Assembly: GCA_028703175.1 (NCBI GenBank)
Contig: JAQVNJ010000022.1
Span: 1 to 58,851, forward strand
Origin: JAAYCB01 sp012744395
Lineage (GTDB): Bacteria; Planctomycetota; Planctomycetia; Pirellulales; Thermoguttaceae
Direction: 5' to 3'
Length of the DNA: 58,851 nt
The notes under the pieces were generated by a model. It made no database searches and was not told the DNA's origin. It was given only the letters and a program-made list of their open reading frames with translations. Positions 33,086-42,609 of the stretch are shown in pieces. Each line of letters starts with the position of its first letter. Positions within the stretch are counted from its first letter, which is position 1. A program made the position numbers and the translations under genes.

Positions 33086-33135
33086 CGTCAGTCATGGCCT
33101 GCTGAGGGCTGGCATGTGGAACATGGAACAGTAAC

Positions 33136-34299
33136 TTATAGACCATAACATACCACGCCTGACTCCCCCACAAAATTGTGAAAGGCTTCTTCCGCCATCA
33201 ACCGCTCGGCGAGCAGGGCGTAGCCTGCGGCCGTCGGATGGCTCAGGTCAGCGTACATTTCGCTCGGAAGCGCTTCGGGCACGGCATGGGCGATCGCCTG
33301 CTCCGCGTGCCAGGCGGCGACGGCGCGCTTCCGCCGCGAGTATCCCTCCAGCCCCTCCGCCGTCAGCATGTGCTCATTCAACGGGCCGATGATTACGAAC
33401 AGGCGATTGCCGCGCTTTTTGAGCAGTTCGATCGTGTGGCGGAAGAAACGCCATTGCAGCGATTCGTCGAGCGGCACCCAGTCGGGGCTGATCGGGCGGA
33501 TGCCCTTTTCGTCCCAGGGCCGCGCATCCGGGACGGGCGAGGGGGGCTCGTCCGGCGAAGGCAGCCGGCCTGTCACCTCGGCCAGCGGATTGGCGTAAGG
33601 ATGCTCGAGCGTCCAGGACGCCAGGTCGTCGCTGCCGAAATAGGCGATCCGCAAATGATCGGCCCAGCCGAGAAAACCCCAATGCCGGGCGGCGACGATT
33701 CCCAACCTCTCCGCCAGCGACGCCTTGTAGGACGGAATCCGCACGGCGAACTGCGGAATCAGCGCCGGATGGTTCAGCGGCGCTTCCTCGCCCGATGAGA
33801 GATCGTGCCGCGGCGAACTCAGCCAGAGCAGGTTGCAGTTGACGATCACGCGCTGGTTCCGAATCGCCTTGGCGCGGTTTTCGATCAGGCCGGCCAGGGC
33901 CACCGGGTGGATCCCGTCGACGGCCAGGTTCGCCAACCGGGCCTCTCCCAACAGCTCGTTCAAATTGTGGGAAAGCGTCTCCCGGCTCTCGACATAATGG
34001 CCCCAGAGCACGGAATCGCCGATCAGAACCGCGCCGCGCCTGGGGCCGATTGCATGGCAGGTCCGCTCGTAGTTCCAGTAGTCGTTCCCCAAGCGGTAGG
34101 GCACCCGGTAGTCGCTCTTCGCGGCAAGCGGCTCGATCCGCTGCCAGGCGAGCGGGATCAGCCAGAATGCGGCCACGGTCAGAGTCCCGGCGATCAGCCA
34201 ACCGCCGAGCGAGAGGCGGACGTCGTTGGCGGCAAAACGGTCGTCGATTCCGCCCCGGTCCGGCATCGCCCTGCTCAGCGATTCACCTGTCTGGATCAT
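33136..34299 (-). CDS. SGNH-type (AlgX/AlgJ-like) acyltransferase partner
   Basis: 387 aa with one N-terminal membrane helix (about 32-52) and an SGNH-hydrolase-like extracytoplasmic domain. The block I nucleophile is Ser96 in VLIGDSVLWG, and the distal dyad is Asp351/His354 in DLSHPTAAGY. NCNLLWLSS may hold the block III Asn. AAGAGG lies 7 nt before the ATG at 34299. Proteins of this kind work with an MBOAT channel-acyltransferase, taking acetyl groups to the outside and placing them on a polysaccharide; the MBOAT gene is 77 bp upstream. The polysaccharide is unknown. Confidence 0.85.
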   Translation of the reverse strand: MIQTGESLSRAMPDRGGIDDRFAANDVRLSLGGWLIAGTLTVAAFWLIPLAWQRIEPLAAKSDYRVPYRLGNDYWNYERTCHAIGPRRGAVLIGDSVLWGHYVESRETLSHNLNELLGEARLANLAVDGIHPVALAGLIENRAKAIRNQRVIVNCNLLWLSSPRHDLSSGEEAPLNHPALIPQFAVRIPSYKASLAERLGIVAARHWGFLGWADHLRIAYFGSDDLASWTLEHPYANPLAEVTGRLPSPDEPPSPVPDARPWDEKGIRPISPDWVPLDESLQWRFFRHTIELLKKRGNRLFVIIGPLNEHMLTAEGLEGYSRRKRAVAAWHAEQAIAHAVPEALPSEMYADLSHPTAAGYALLAERLMAEEAFHNFVGESGVVCYGL

Positions 34300-34376
34300 C
34301 GGCTCGCCTCTTGATCGTCGATCGGGGACTGCCCGGCGCCGGCCGCGCCAGCGCGGGCCCACCCCACTCGCGTCCA

Positions 34377-35828
34377 TCAGAATCGGAAGTAAATGAATTC
34401 CTGGTTGCCGGAGGTGACGACGGTCGCCATGTACAGGAGCATCGCCACGACCAGGGCGATTCGCACCGGGCCGGCGCTCAGCAGCCGGCGAAATCTCGAC
34501 TCGTAGACATACTGGTACAGCCAGATCGCCAGCACAAGGCCGGCCATCAACAGGGGGAACGCCGGGTCCGCCAGGCCGCTGGAAAAGATCCGCCCGAGGA
34601 TCAGCCAGGCGTCGGAAGTGCTCTGCGCGCGGAAAAAGACCCAGGCCAGCGTGACCACCAGGAAGGTCAGCGTCTGCTTGGCGAGGACCGGCACCCGGTC
34701 GCGGTAGAACGCGGTCCGCTCCAACTCGCGGGTCAGCACGCGGCCCGCCGCGTGGACGGCGCCCCAGAGCACGAAGGTCCACATCGCCCCGTGCCACAGC
34801 CCGGAGACGAGCATCGTCAGCACCATGTTCACGTGGGTCCGCGCGTGGCCGTGGCGGTTCCCGCCCAAGGGGATATAGACATAGTCGCGAAACCAGGTCG
34901 AGAGGCTGATGTGCCAGCGTCGCCAGAAGTCGCCCAGGCCGGTGGCCAGGTAGGGGTTCTCGAAATTCAGCATCAGGCGGAAGCCCATCAGCCGGGCGAT
35001 GCCGCGGGCCATGTCCGTGTAGCCGCTGAAATCGAAGTAGATCTGCCAGGCGAAGGCGAACGTCGCCAGCAGCACCGCGGGCGCGGCGTGGTTCTGGGGC
35101 GCGGCGTAGACGGGATCGACGTACATCGCCAGGTAATCGGCCATCGCGACCTTCTTGAACAGCCCCACGACGAACAGCGACAACCCGTCGGCCAGGTCTT
35201 CGCGGCTGATCCGCGGAGTGCCGTGAAGTTGGGGCAGGAGGTGGCTGGCCCGTTCGATCGGCCCGGCGACAAGCTGCGGGAACAGGGAGACGAACGTGGC
35301 ATAGCGGATGAAGCTGCGCTCGAGCTGGACCTGCCCGCGGTAGTAGTCGATCGAGTAGCTCATCGACTGGAATACGTAGAACGAGATGCCCACCGGCAGC
35401 AGGTAGGCGAAATCGGCCACCTGGTACGAGGTTCCGAGCCACGCCAGGGCCTCGTTCAGGCCATTGCTGAGAAAACAGACGTTTGGATCGGCCAGCGCGT
35501 AGGGCAGGTCGAACCGCTCAGCCAGGGCGTTGAGGTTCTCCACCAGGAAGCCGCCGTACTTGAAGAATCCCAGCAAACCGAGATTGTTGAGGATGCTCAG
35601 CGTGAGCCAGGGCTTCTTCCACGGCGTCCGGGCCATCGCCAGCACGGCCAGGTAGTCGACGCCCGTGGACCAGACGATCAGCAGCAGGTAGACGGGATTC
35701 CACCAGCCGTAGAACACGTAGGAGGCCGCCAGCAGCCAGGGCAGCCTGAGCGGCGTCGCCTTGACGGCCAGGTAGACGGGGTAGAAGACCAGAAAGAACG
35801 CGAGAAACACCCAGGTGTGGAATAGCAT
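34377..35828 (-). CDS. MBOAT-family O-acyltransferase (AlgI-like)
   Basis: 483-aa polytopic inner-membrane protein of the AlgI/PatA type. Conserved points are GFFKYGGFLVENLNAL, LPVGISFYVFQSMSYSIDYY, FPQLVAGPIERA, FDFSGYTDMARG, FWRRWHISLSTWFRDYVYIP (His306) and the catalytic His346 in LVSGLWHGAMW. It moves acyl groups, usually acetyl, from the cytosol across the membrane for use by an SGNH partner encoded directly downstream. The gene starts 9 bp after the stop of the SUMF1-HDAC ORF, with GGAG inside that ORF's end, so co-translation is likely. Confidence 0.93.
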   Translation of the reverse strand: MLFHTWVFLAFFLVFYPVYLAVKATPLRLPWLLAASYVFYGWWNPVYLLLIVWSTGVDYLAVLAMARTPWKKPWLTLSILNNLGLLGFFKYGGFLVENLNALAERFDLPYALADPNVCFLSNGLNEALAWLGTSYQVADFAYLLPVGISFYVFQSMSYSIDYYRGQVQLERSFIRYATFVSLFPQLVAGPIERASHLLPQLHGTPRISREDLADGLSLFVVGLFKKVAMADYLAMYVDPVYAAPQNHAAPAVLLATFAFAWQIYFDFSGYTDMARGIARLMGFRLMLNFENPYLATGLGDFWRRWHISLSTWFRDYVYIPLGGNRHGHARTHVNMVLTMLVSGLWHGAMWTFVLWGAVHAAGRVLTRELERTAFYRDRVPVLAKQTLTFLVVTLAWVFFRAQSTSDAWLILGRIFSSGLADPAFPLLMAGLVLAIWLYQYVYESRFRRLLSAGPVRIALVVAMLLYMATVVTSGNQEFIYFRF

Positions 35829-35837
35829 CGAAGAACA

Positions 35838-37805
35838 TCACTCCATCAGGATCCGCAGGTGCGCTGCGACGGAGGCGGCCAGGCCGTCCAGATCGTAGCC
35901 TCCTTCGAGCACCGACACCAAGCGCCCCTGGCAATGCTCTTCCGCGATCCGCTTGACGATCCGCGTCATTTCGGCAAACCCCTCGGTGGTGACTCCCATG
36001 CCGCCCAGGGGGTCGTCCCGGTGGGCGTCGAAGCCGGCCGAAACCAGCACGAAGTCCGGGCGGAACTGCCCGGCGGCCGGCACGAGCTTTTCAGAGAACG
36101 CCCGCAGGAAATCGCGGTCGCCGCTGCCGGCGGGCAGAGGCGCGTTGAGCGTCGCTCCCGTTCCCTTTCCCGCCCCGTGCTGCTCCGCGCTGCCCGTCCC
36201 GGGATAGAAGGGATGCCGGTGGACGCTGAAATAGAAGACGCTCGGATCGTCGTCGAACAATTCCTGCGTGCCGTTTCCATGATGCACGTCCCAATCGACA
36301 ATCAGGACGTTGGGCAGCGTGTGCCGCTTTTGAACGTAGCGGGCGGCGATCGCCACGTTGTTCAACAGGCAGAACCCCATCGATCTGTCCGCCGTGGCGT
36401 GGTGGCCGGGCGGGCGGACCGCGCAAAACGCATTCCGGGCCTCGCCCGAAAGCACGGCGTCGACCGCGGCGAGGACCCCGCCGACCGCCTCGACGGCGAC
36501 CGCGTACGACGCTCCGCAGATCGGCGTGTCGGGGGCGCCGGCATACGGGTCTCCCCGGTCGGCCTTGCCCCGCAGCTGGCCGAGATGCTCGGCCGTGTGA
36601 ACCGTCGTCAGCCACTCGTCGCCCGCCGCCCGGGGAGAGATGGCCGCCAGGCGCTCCATCAGCCCCAGACTGCGGAGCCGGGCGTTGATCGCCCGCAGCC
36701 GCTCGGGACGTTCCGGGTGCCCGGGCCCCGGAACGTGCCGGAGATAGATGTCGGCATAGACGAAGCCGGTTTTCCTGGAAGGCGGCGGGGCCTGCCGGGC
36801 CGGCGAGGTGTGTGAATCCCCGGCGGCGCCCATGCCCGGCAGGACGGCCATCCAGGCCAGGGGAAGGCCGGGCGGGCGGGCGCGGCGCGCCGCGCTGCCC
36901 GGCCCGCCAGCGGCAGACTGCCCGGCTTCTTGCGGAGTTGTTCGTCTGGCGGCGGGACTGCCGCCGGACCGGCTCGGGGCCCTCCTCACGCAGCGGAATC
37001 CGATCGCGTCGCGGGCGAAGCAGGCGTCGGAAAAACCCGGCTCCTCGCCGGCCCGAAACGCCGACGTGCAGGCCTCCGGGCTGGCGCCCCAATGGCCGCC
37101 ACGGAGGACATTCTTCTCGCCCTCGGCCGGCCCGCGGGGGTTCTTCGCCGGGCTATTCTTGTAGTACTCCGGATCGTAATAGTCGTTGCACCACTCGGCG
37201 ACGTTGCCGTGCATGTCGAACAGGCCCCAGGCGTTGGGCGCCTTGCGGCCGGCCGGGTGGGTCTTCTTGTTGGCATTCCCGGCGTACCAGGCGTGCTTCT
37301 CCAGATCGCGCGGGTCGGAGCCGAAGCCATACAGCGACGTGCTGCCCGCCCGGCAGGCATATTCCCACTCGGCCTCGGTGGGCAACCGGTAGCCATCGGC
37401 CTCGAAATCGCACTCGCCGTATTCGTTGTAGCAGGGTTGGAGGCCCTCCGCTTCGGATCGCATGTTGCAGTAGAGCGCCGCCTTGCCCCAACTGATCATC
37501 TCCGTGGGCAGGTCCGGCCCCTTGAAGTGCGAGCCGTTGACCGGGTCCATCTCGGCGTAGACCGCCTGGGTCACCTCGTAGCGATCGATGAGAAACGCAT
37601 CGACTTCGACCTCGTGGGCCGGCTCCTGCTCGGGCGGTCCGCCCTCGCGGCCCATGACGAACCGGCCGGCCGGAAGCAGGACCATCTCCACACCGCCGCA
37701 GGTCACGATCGGCGGCTTGGGCGGAGCGGCCGGCGGCGCCGAGCGATCGACCTTCTGGCACGCGATGCAGGCCGCCAGCGCCAGGCACAAGAGCAGCCTG
37801 GTCAT
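35838..37805 (-). CDS. SUMF1 lipoprotein fused to a histone-deacetylase-family domain
   Basis: One uninterrupted 655-codon frame. Residues 1-18 are a lipoprotein-like signal (MTRLLLCLALAACIAC). Residues 40-276 are a SUMF1/FGE-sulfatase domain ending IGFRCVRRAP where the paralogue at 30185 stops. Residues 277-345 are an Ala/Pro/Arg linker. Residues 346-655 are a complete HDAC-family fold: HH468-469 in RPPGHHA, DWDVHHGNG (Zn ligands Asp506 and His508), Asp593 in SAGFDAH, Tyr637 in LEGGYD. I checked the junction codon by codon: no stop lies between the domains. In-frame ATGs at 36851 and 36833 could start a separate HDAC, but neither has a visible ribosome site. AAGGA precedes the 37805 ATG, which overlaps the upstream stop (ATGA). 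Confidence 0.75.
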   Translation of the reverse strand: MTRLLLCLALAACIACQKVDRSAPPAAPPKPPIVTCGGVEMVLLPAGRFVMGREGGPPEQEPAHEVEVDAFLIDRYEVTQAVYAEMDPVNGSHFKGPDLPTEMISWGKAALYCNMRSEAEGLQPCYNEYGECDFEADGYRLPTEAEWEYACRAGSTSLYGFGSDPRDLEKHAWYAGNANKKTHPAGRKAPNAWGLFDMHGNVAEWCNDYYDPEYYKNSPAKNPRGPAEGEKNVLRGGHWGASPEACTSAFRAGEEPGFSDACFARDAIGFRCVRRAPSRSGGSPAARRTTPQEAGQSAAGGPGSAARRARPPGLPLAWMAVLPGMGAAGDSHTSPARQAPPPSRKTGFVYADIYLRHVPGPGHPERPERLRAINARLRSLGLMERLAAISPRAAGDEWLTTVHTAEHLGQLRGKADRGDPYAGAPDTPICGASYAVAVEAVGGVLAAVDAVLSGEARNAFCAVRPPGHHATADRSMGFCLLNNVAIAARYVQKRHTLPNVLIVDWDVHHGNGTQELFDDDPSVFYFSVHRHPFYPGTGSAEQHGAGKGTGATLNAPLPAGSGDRDFLRAFSEKLVPAAGQFRPDFVLVSAGFDAHRDDPLGGMGVTTEGFAEMTRIVKRIAEEHCQGRLVSVLEGGYDLDGLAASVAAHLRILME

Positions 37806-38833
37806 GGCGCTTCCTTCGCAAGCGGGATCCAGTCCGGTTCCTTGTTGCAGTTGCCGTCGAAGGTGATCTGCATCCAGCGGTTGACCGCCTCGGCGTCGGC
37901 CACGGCGATCTCCCACCCCTTGGCCTTGGCGCCCACGACCTCGGGAATCGTCCCCAGAATCTTGCGGTCCGGCCCGCGGCTGAAGGCGATGTATTTGCCG
38001 CATGGCGACCAGTCGGCATGGTAGATCTTCATCGGCTTCTCGCTGGTCACCGCGTTGCGGATGTTGACGACCTTCGGGGCGGCGGTGAAATCCAGGTCGC
38101 CAATCGAGAGGGCCCAGTCGCTTGACCCCCAGGCGAGACGCTTGCCATCGGGGCTGATGTCCGGCCGGCACCCGGAAATCTTCAGGTCGAACACGCCCAA
38201 TCCGTCCGCCTCGATTGCCAGGATCGCGTGCCGGTAACCCATGCCCGCGTGAACGGTCGACACGATCCACTTGCCGTCGGGCGACCAGCAGGGGTTGTAG
38301 AGGTGCATCAGGTCGCCGTTGGGATGCTGCGCGTGCTCGCCGGTGGCCAGTTCATAGAAGAACAGGCCCTTGGTGGCGTAGTCGGTCAAGGTGAACGCGT
38401 CCACCTCGCCCTTCAGATACGCGAGCACCTTCGAGTCGGCTCTCCAGAAGGGGTCCCGCGCATTGGTCGCGACCAGTCTCCTCTCCGTGCCGTCGAGATT
38501 CATCACGTAGACGTTGCGGCTCTGGTCGGCGCCGGCGCCTTCGTCGCAGACGAAGCAGACCTTCGTGCCGTCGGGCGATACGTGCGGGTACAGCTCGTTG
38601 CGATCGGCTGTCCTGGTCAGGTTGGCCATGCCGGAACCGTCGGCCCGGATCGTGAACAGCTCCCAGTTGTCGTCCTGCCAGGTTTCGTAGACGATCGCGG
38701 TGGGGATCCGCCTGGCATCGTCGGCCAACTCCGCCGCGGCCGCCGGCATGGCGACGGCGGCCCAGAGGGCCAGCAGGCCGGCGCCGCCGGGGCCGAGCCT
38801 GCCAGGCGTCGCGAGGAAGAAGCGGGGCGTCAT
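37802..38833 (-). CDS. Exported TolB/PD40-type beta-propeller protein
   Basis: 343-aa secreted propeller. The signal peptide (GAGLLALWAAVAMPAAAA) precedes repeated blades with the PD40 pattern: YPHVSPDGTKVCFV, RDPFWRADSKVLAYL, YNPCWSPDGKWIVSTV, PDISPDGKRLAWGS and HADWSPCGKYIAFSR. Such propellers bind proteins or glycans in the periplasm. First gene of the minus-strand run. Its TGA overlaps the ATG of the SUMF1-HDAC gene by ATGA, so the two products are likely made in a fixed ratio. GGAG about 8 nt upstream supports the start. Confidence 0.82.
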   Translation of the reverse strand: MTPRFFLATPGRLGPGGAGLLALWAAVAMPAAAAELADDARRIPTAIVYETWQDDNWELFTIRADGSGMANLTRTADRNELYPHVSPDGTKVCFVCDEGAGADQSRNVYVMNLDGTERRLVATNARDPFWRADSKVLAYLKGEVDAFTLTDYATKGLFFYELATGEHAQHPNGDLMHLYNPCWSPDGKWIVSTVHAGMGYRHAILAIEADGLGVFDLKISGCRPDISPDGKRLAWGSSDWALSIGDLDFTAAPKVVNIRNAVTSEKPMKIYHADWSPCGKYIAFSRGPDRKILGTIPEVVGAKAKGWEIAVADAEAVNRWMQITFDGNCNKEPDWIPLAKEAP

Positions 38834-38994
38834 CGGGGAGACTCCGGGGGTTGCAGCGAAGGCTCGTGGGGAGCCGAAATCCGGCCCGCCAGCAAGGAGT
38901 TCGCCAGACGGGGCCGATCTTCAATAGCTTACAGACCGCCGCCAGGCGGAGCAACGCTGGCGGATCGGCCAGCCGGTTTGCCGGCCGGGGGTCA

Positions 38995-39023
38995 TTGTCC
39001 GCCCCTGGCGATCCAGGTATAAC
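38995..39023 (+). promoter_or_regulatory. Candidate promoter of the MscK-like gene
   Basis: TTGTCC (38995-39000), a 17-nt spacer, then TATAAC (39018-39023, 5/6 match). It ends 43 bp before the ATG at 39067, a normal leader length. Confidence 0.55.
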
Positions 39024-39066
39024 CGGGGCAACGAACTGGCGGCGACCTCGGATACTGTCCGGATCC

Positions 39067-42000
39067 ATGAGAACATGCGCGATTGCAGTCCATCCGGCTG
39101 TTGGGGGCCGCTGGGCTTTCCAACTTCTCTTCGCAGCGCTGGCGGCGGCTTCCGCTCCGCTGGCGGTTGACGCTGCCGAGGCCTCCATGGCGCCGCTGGT
39201 GCCAGTTGCCGTCCAGGAAAACCTGACCGCCGAGGCGATTCGGACTGCCAGGCAGGAAATCGAACAGGCCGCCGAGCTCGATGGCGAGCTGAAGCAGAGA
39301 CTCCTGCAAGCGTACGATCAGGCAGCCGCCTTTCTGGACGCCGCGGCAAGATCGGCGCGGAGTGCGGCGGACTCGCAACACCTGATCGAGACGGCGGCCG
39401 CGGAAGCCGAACACATCGGGCGCGAGGGCGAGGAGCTTGGCCGGGGATCGCCGCAGCTGCCTTCCGGCGACGAGCCGTTGGAGACGCTGAAGACGGTCCG
39501 CGGCGAGAAGGAGCTCGCGCTGGCCAAGGCCAAGGAAGAGGCGGCCGCCGTCGAAGCGGAGCTTGCGCGCCGAATCACCGCCCGGCAGGAAATCCCCAAC
39601 CGCATCGCGGAAGCCAGGAAGCGTCTGGCGCGGATCGATCAGCAGCTTCGCGAACCGCTCGCCCCCGACACGCCCGAACCGCTCCTCCGCGTCCAGGTCC
39701 TATCCCTCCTGGCGGAAAAGAAGGCGCTGGAAGGAGAGATCGCCGCGGGCGAAAAGGAGCTGCTGGCCTTTGACGCCAGCGCGGACCTGCTGCCTCTCCG
39801 GCAGAAGCTGGCCACGGCCCGCGCGGCCCGCCTCGAAGCGGAAGTCAAGGCCTGGCGGCAGGCCGAGAGCCGCCTGGTCGAGCAGGATGCCCGGCGGCGG
39901 GCCGACGAGGCGCGGCGGGCGGCGCTCGGAGCGGATCCCGCCCTCCAGGCGCTCGCCAACGACAACCAGGCGCTCGCCGAGATCGCCGAATCGCTGGCCT
40001 CCGATGTCCGCCAGGAAGTGACGGCGCAGAACGCGATCAAGGAGCAACTCGACGGGATCGAAAAGCAATTCCAGCGGGCCCGCGATCGGGTGGAGGCCGT
40101 CGGGCTGACCAACGCCATCGGCCAGCTTCTCCGCGCCCAGAAGACGAACCTGCCCGACCTGGCCGGGCACTATCGCGAGGCCCGCTTGCGGCAGGCCCGC
40201 ATCCGCGCCGTCCAGATCAAGCTCTTCGAGCTGGAGGACCGCCGCTCCGATGCCCGCGGCCTCGAACAGCAATACGCCGAGGCGATGCGGCACGTTGGCG
40301 CCGTGCCGACCGCCGTGCCGCCGCAAGAGCTTGAATCCGCGGTCCGCGCGTACCTGGCCAAGCGCGCTGAATACCTCGACCTGGCCATCAAGAACCACTA
40401 CGAATTCCTGCGAATGCTGGGAGACTCCGAAGTCGTCCAACGCCAGCTGATCCACGAAACGGAGGCGTTCGCCGACTACATCGGCGAGCGCGTCCTCTGG
40501 ATCCGCAGCGCCGAGACGCTCGGCCTCGGTGATCTCGTGCTCTCGCTGGGCATCCTGCGGACGGGCGTCTGCCCCGGCGGCTGGGCGGGCTGGCGCGACG
40601 TGGTCCGCGTCTGGCTTGCCGACGCCAGGCAATATCCGCTCGTCTATCTGGCGATGTTCTGCCTGCTCCTCAGTTGGGCCATCGCCTGGCGTCGCGTGGG
40701 CAATTCCCTTGCCCGGCTGGGGAGGAATGCAGCCACCAGCGCGCAGGTTCGCATCTGGCCCACGATCCAGGCCCTGTTGGCAACCGTTCTGGTCGGCTCG
40801 GTTGGACCCGTGTTTGCCTTCTGCCTGGGACTCCGCCTGGCGCTCTATCAAGACAGCACGGAGTTTGCCAGGGCGGTCGGGAGCGGATGCCTTCACCTCG
40901 CCGCCTGGTGGCTGCCGCTGACCGTGATGGCCCAGCTCTGCCGCCCGCAGGGGCTGGCTGAATCGCACTTCGCCTGGCCAGGCGGAGCGATCCGGGCGGT
41001 GCGGCTGCATCTCCGCTGGTTCACGGTTCTGGGGCTGCCGCTGGTGTTCCTGATCGCCCTGGTTGAGGCCCAGGGAATCGCACGCTGGCAGAACGCGCTC
41101 GGGCGCGGCGGTTTCTTGATCCTGGTGTTCGTGGTCGCCGTGTTCGCCCACATGCTGCTGCGGCCTGCGGGGGCCGCCTTGCGGCACTTCCGCGCTGCTG
41201 GCGATCGGGGCTGGATTCTCCGCCACCCGCGGCTGCTCCACTGGTCCACGATCCTGATCGCGGGCGTTCTCGGGCTGGGCGCTTTCTTCGGGTATTACTA
41301 CACGGCTTACCGCCTCGGAGGCCGCGTCCGGGAGACCGTCCTGCTGACGTTGGCCCTGACGATCGCCAGCGCCTTGATCTCCCGCTGGGTGCTCGTCGTG
41401 CGGCGCCGCCTGGCCATCGAGCGGATGCGCCAGCGCCGCGCCGCGGAATCCACCGAAGAGGCCGCCGAGGGCCTGGCCGTCTCCATCGCGCCGGCCGTGG
41501 CCGCCGAACAGGCCATCGACCTGGCCAAGGTCAGCGACCAGACGCGGCGGTTCGTCAACAGCCTGCTGCTTGTCGTCGGCGTCCTGCTCGTCTGGTGGAT
41601 CTGGATCGAAGTCCTCCCCGCGCTGGCGTTCCTCGATCGCCTGCCGCTCTGGCGGACCACGATCACGGTCACCGAGCCGGTCGCGCTGGCCGACGGGGAA
41701 ACCGCCGTGCGCAGCATCCAGAAGCTGGGTTTCGTCAGTCTCGCCGACTTGATCCTTGCCGTGATCGTCGGCTTCGTCACGATCATCGGCGCGAAGAACC
41801 TGCCCGGACTCCTGGAAATCTCCTTGCCGAAACAGCTGCCGCTCGATGCCGGCGCTCGCTACGCGATCACGACGCTCACCCGCTATGGTGTCATCGCCCT
41901 GGGGATCGTCGTCGGGTTCAACGCGATCGGGTTCAGTTGGTCGAACGTCCAGTGGCTGGTGGCCGCCTTGACGGTGGGCCTCGGCTTCGGCTTGCAGGAG

Positions 42001-42597
42001 ATTTTCGCGAATTTCGTCTCCGGGCTGATTCTCCTCTTCGAGCGGCCGATTCGCGTCGGCGACATCGTCACCGTCGATGGGACGACCGGAGTTGTCAGCC
42101 GCATCCAGACCCGCGCAACGACGGTCACCAACTGGGATCGCCAGGACTTGATCGTGCCCAACAAGGAGTTCATCACCGGCCGGCTGCTCAACTGGACCCG
42201 TTCGGACCACGTGAATCGGATCGTCATCAACGTGGGGATCGCCTACGGGTCCGACACCGAGTTGGCCCGGCGGCTGATCGAAGAAGTCCTCCGCGAACAC
42301 TCCGAAGTCCTCGGCGACCCGCCCTCGATAGTCACTTTCGAGGGATTCGGCGAGAGCACGCTGAACCTGGTGGCGCGCTGCTACCTGGCGAAACTCGACA
42401 ACCGCTTGCGGACGATCCACGACCTGCACACGGGGATCGACCAGGCCTTCCGCAAGGCCGGGATCGAGATCGCCTTTCCGCAGCGCGGCATCCATCTCCG
42501 CACCACGGACGGGCCCTGGCCGCAGGGGGCCGGGCATGCCCCGGCGTCCCCGGGAACCGTTGCGGGAGCTTCGCGGCGGCAACCGCCGGGCGGCTGA
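39067..42597 (+). CDS. MscK-like large mechanosensitive channel
   Basis: 1,176-aa channel. The signal peptide (FQLLFAALAAASAPLAVDA) leads to a long periplasmic coiled-coil region (about 60-470, rich in E/A/R/K heptads), then about 11 membrane helices, and a C-terminal MscS domain. The pore helix is WLVAALTVGLGFGLQEIFAN, followed by FVSGLILLFERPIRVGDIV and the cytoplasmic beta domain with VPNKEFITGRLLNWT. The layout matches E. coli MscK/MscM, which release solutes on hypo-osmotic shock. The ATG at 39067 lies 44 bp after a good promoter. It converges with the SdrD-B gene, only 12 bp between stops. Confidence 0.93.
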   Translation: MRTCAIAVHPAVGGRWAFQLLFAALAAASAPLAVDAAEASMAPLVPVAVQENLTAEAIRTARQEIEQAAELDGELKQRLLQAYDQAAAFLDAAARSARSAADSQHLIETAAAEAEHIGREGEELGRGSPQLPSGDEPLETLKTVRGEKELALAKAKEEAAAVEAELARRITARQEIPNRIAEARKRLARIDQQLREPLAPDTPEPLLRVQVLSLLAEKKALEGEIAAGEKELLAFDASADLLPLRQKLATARAARLEAEVKAWRQAESRLVEQDARRRADEARRAALGADPALQALANDNQALAEIAESLASDVRQEVTAQNAIKEQLDGIEKQFQRARDRVEAVGLTNAIGQLLRAQKTNLPDLAGHYREARLRQARIRAVQIKLFELEDRRSDARGLEQQYAEAMRHVGAVPTAVPPQELESAVRAYLAKRAEYLDLAIKNHYEFLRMLGDSEVVQRQLIHETEAFADYIGERVLWIRSAETLGLGDLVLSLGILRTGVCPGGWAGWRDVVRVWLADARQYPLVYLAMFCLLLSWAIAWRRVGNSLARLGRNAATSAQVRIWPTIQALLATVLVGSVGPVFAFCLGLRLALYQDSTEFARAVGSGCLHLAAWWLPLTVMAQLCRPQGLAESHFAWPGGAIRAVRLHLRWFTVLGLPLVFLIALVEAQGIARWQNALGRGGFLILVFVVAVFAHMLLRPAGAALRHFRAAGDRGWILRHPRLLHWSTILIAGVLGLGAFFGYYYTAYRLGGRVRETVLLTLALTIASALISRWVLVVRRRLAIERMRQRRAAESTEEAAEGLAVSIAPAVAAEQAIDLAKVSDQTRRFVNSLLLVVGVLLVWWIWIEVLPALAFLDRLPLWRTTITVTEPVALADGETAVRSIQKLGFVSLADLILAVIVGFVTIIGAKNLPGLLEISLPKQLPLDAGARYAITTLTRYGVIALGIVVGFNAIGFSWSNVQWLVAALTVGLGFGLQEIFANFVSGLILLFERPIRVGDIVTVDGTTGVVSRIQTRATTVTNWDRQDLIVPNKEFITGRLLNWTRSDHVNRIVINVGIAYGSDTELARRLIEEVLREHSEVLGDPPSIVTFEGFGESTLNLVARCYLAKLDNRLRTIHDLHTGIDQAFRKAGIEIAFPQRGIHLRTTDGPWPQGAGHAPASPGTVAGASRRQPPGG

Positions 42598-42609
42598 AAC
42601 GGCGCCGCT

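Noticed and set aside
33136..35442. 768-aa continuous minus-strand frame
   Set aside because: The part upstream of 34299 lies over the MBOAT gene in another frame; the SGNH gene has its own ribosome site at 34299.
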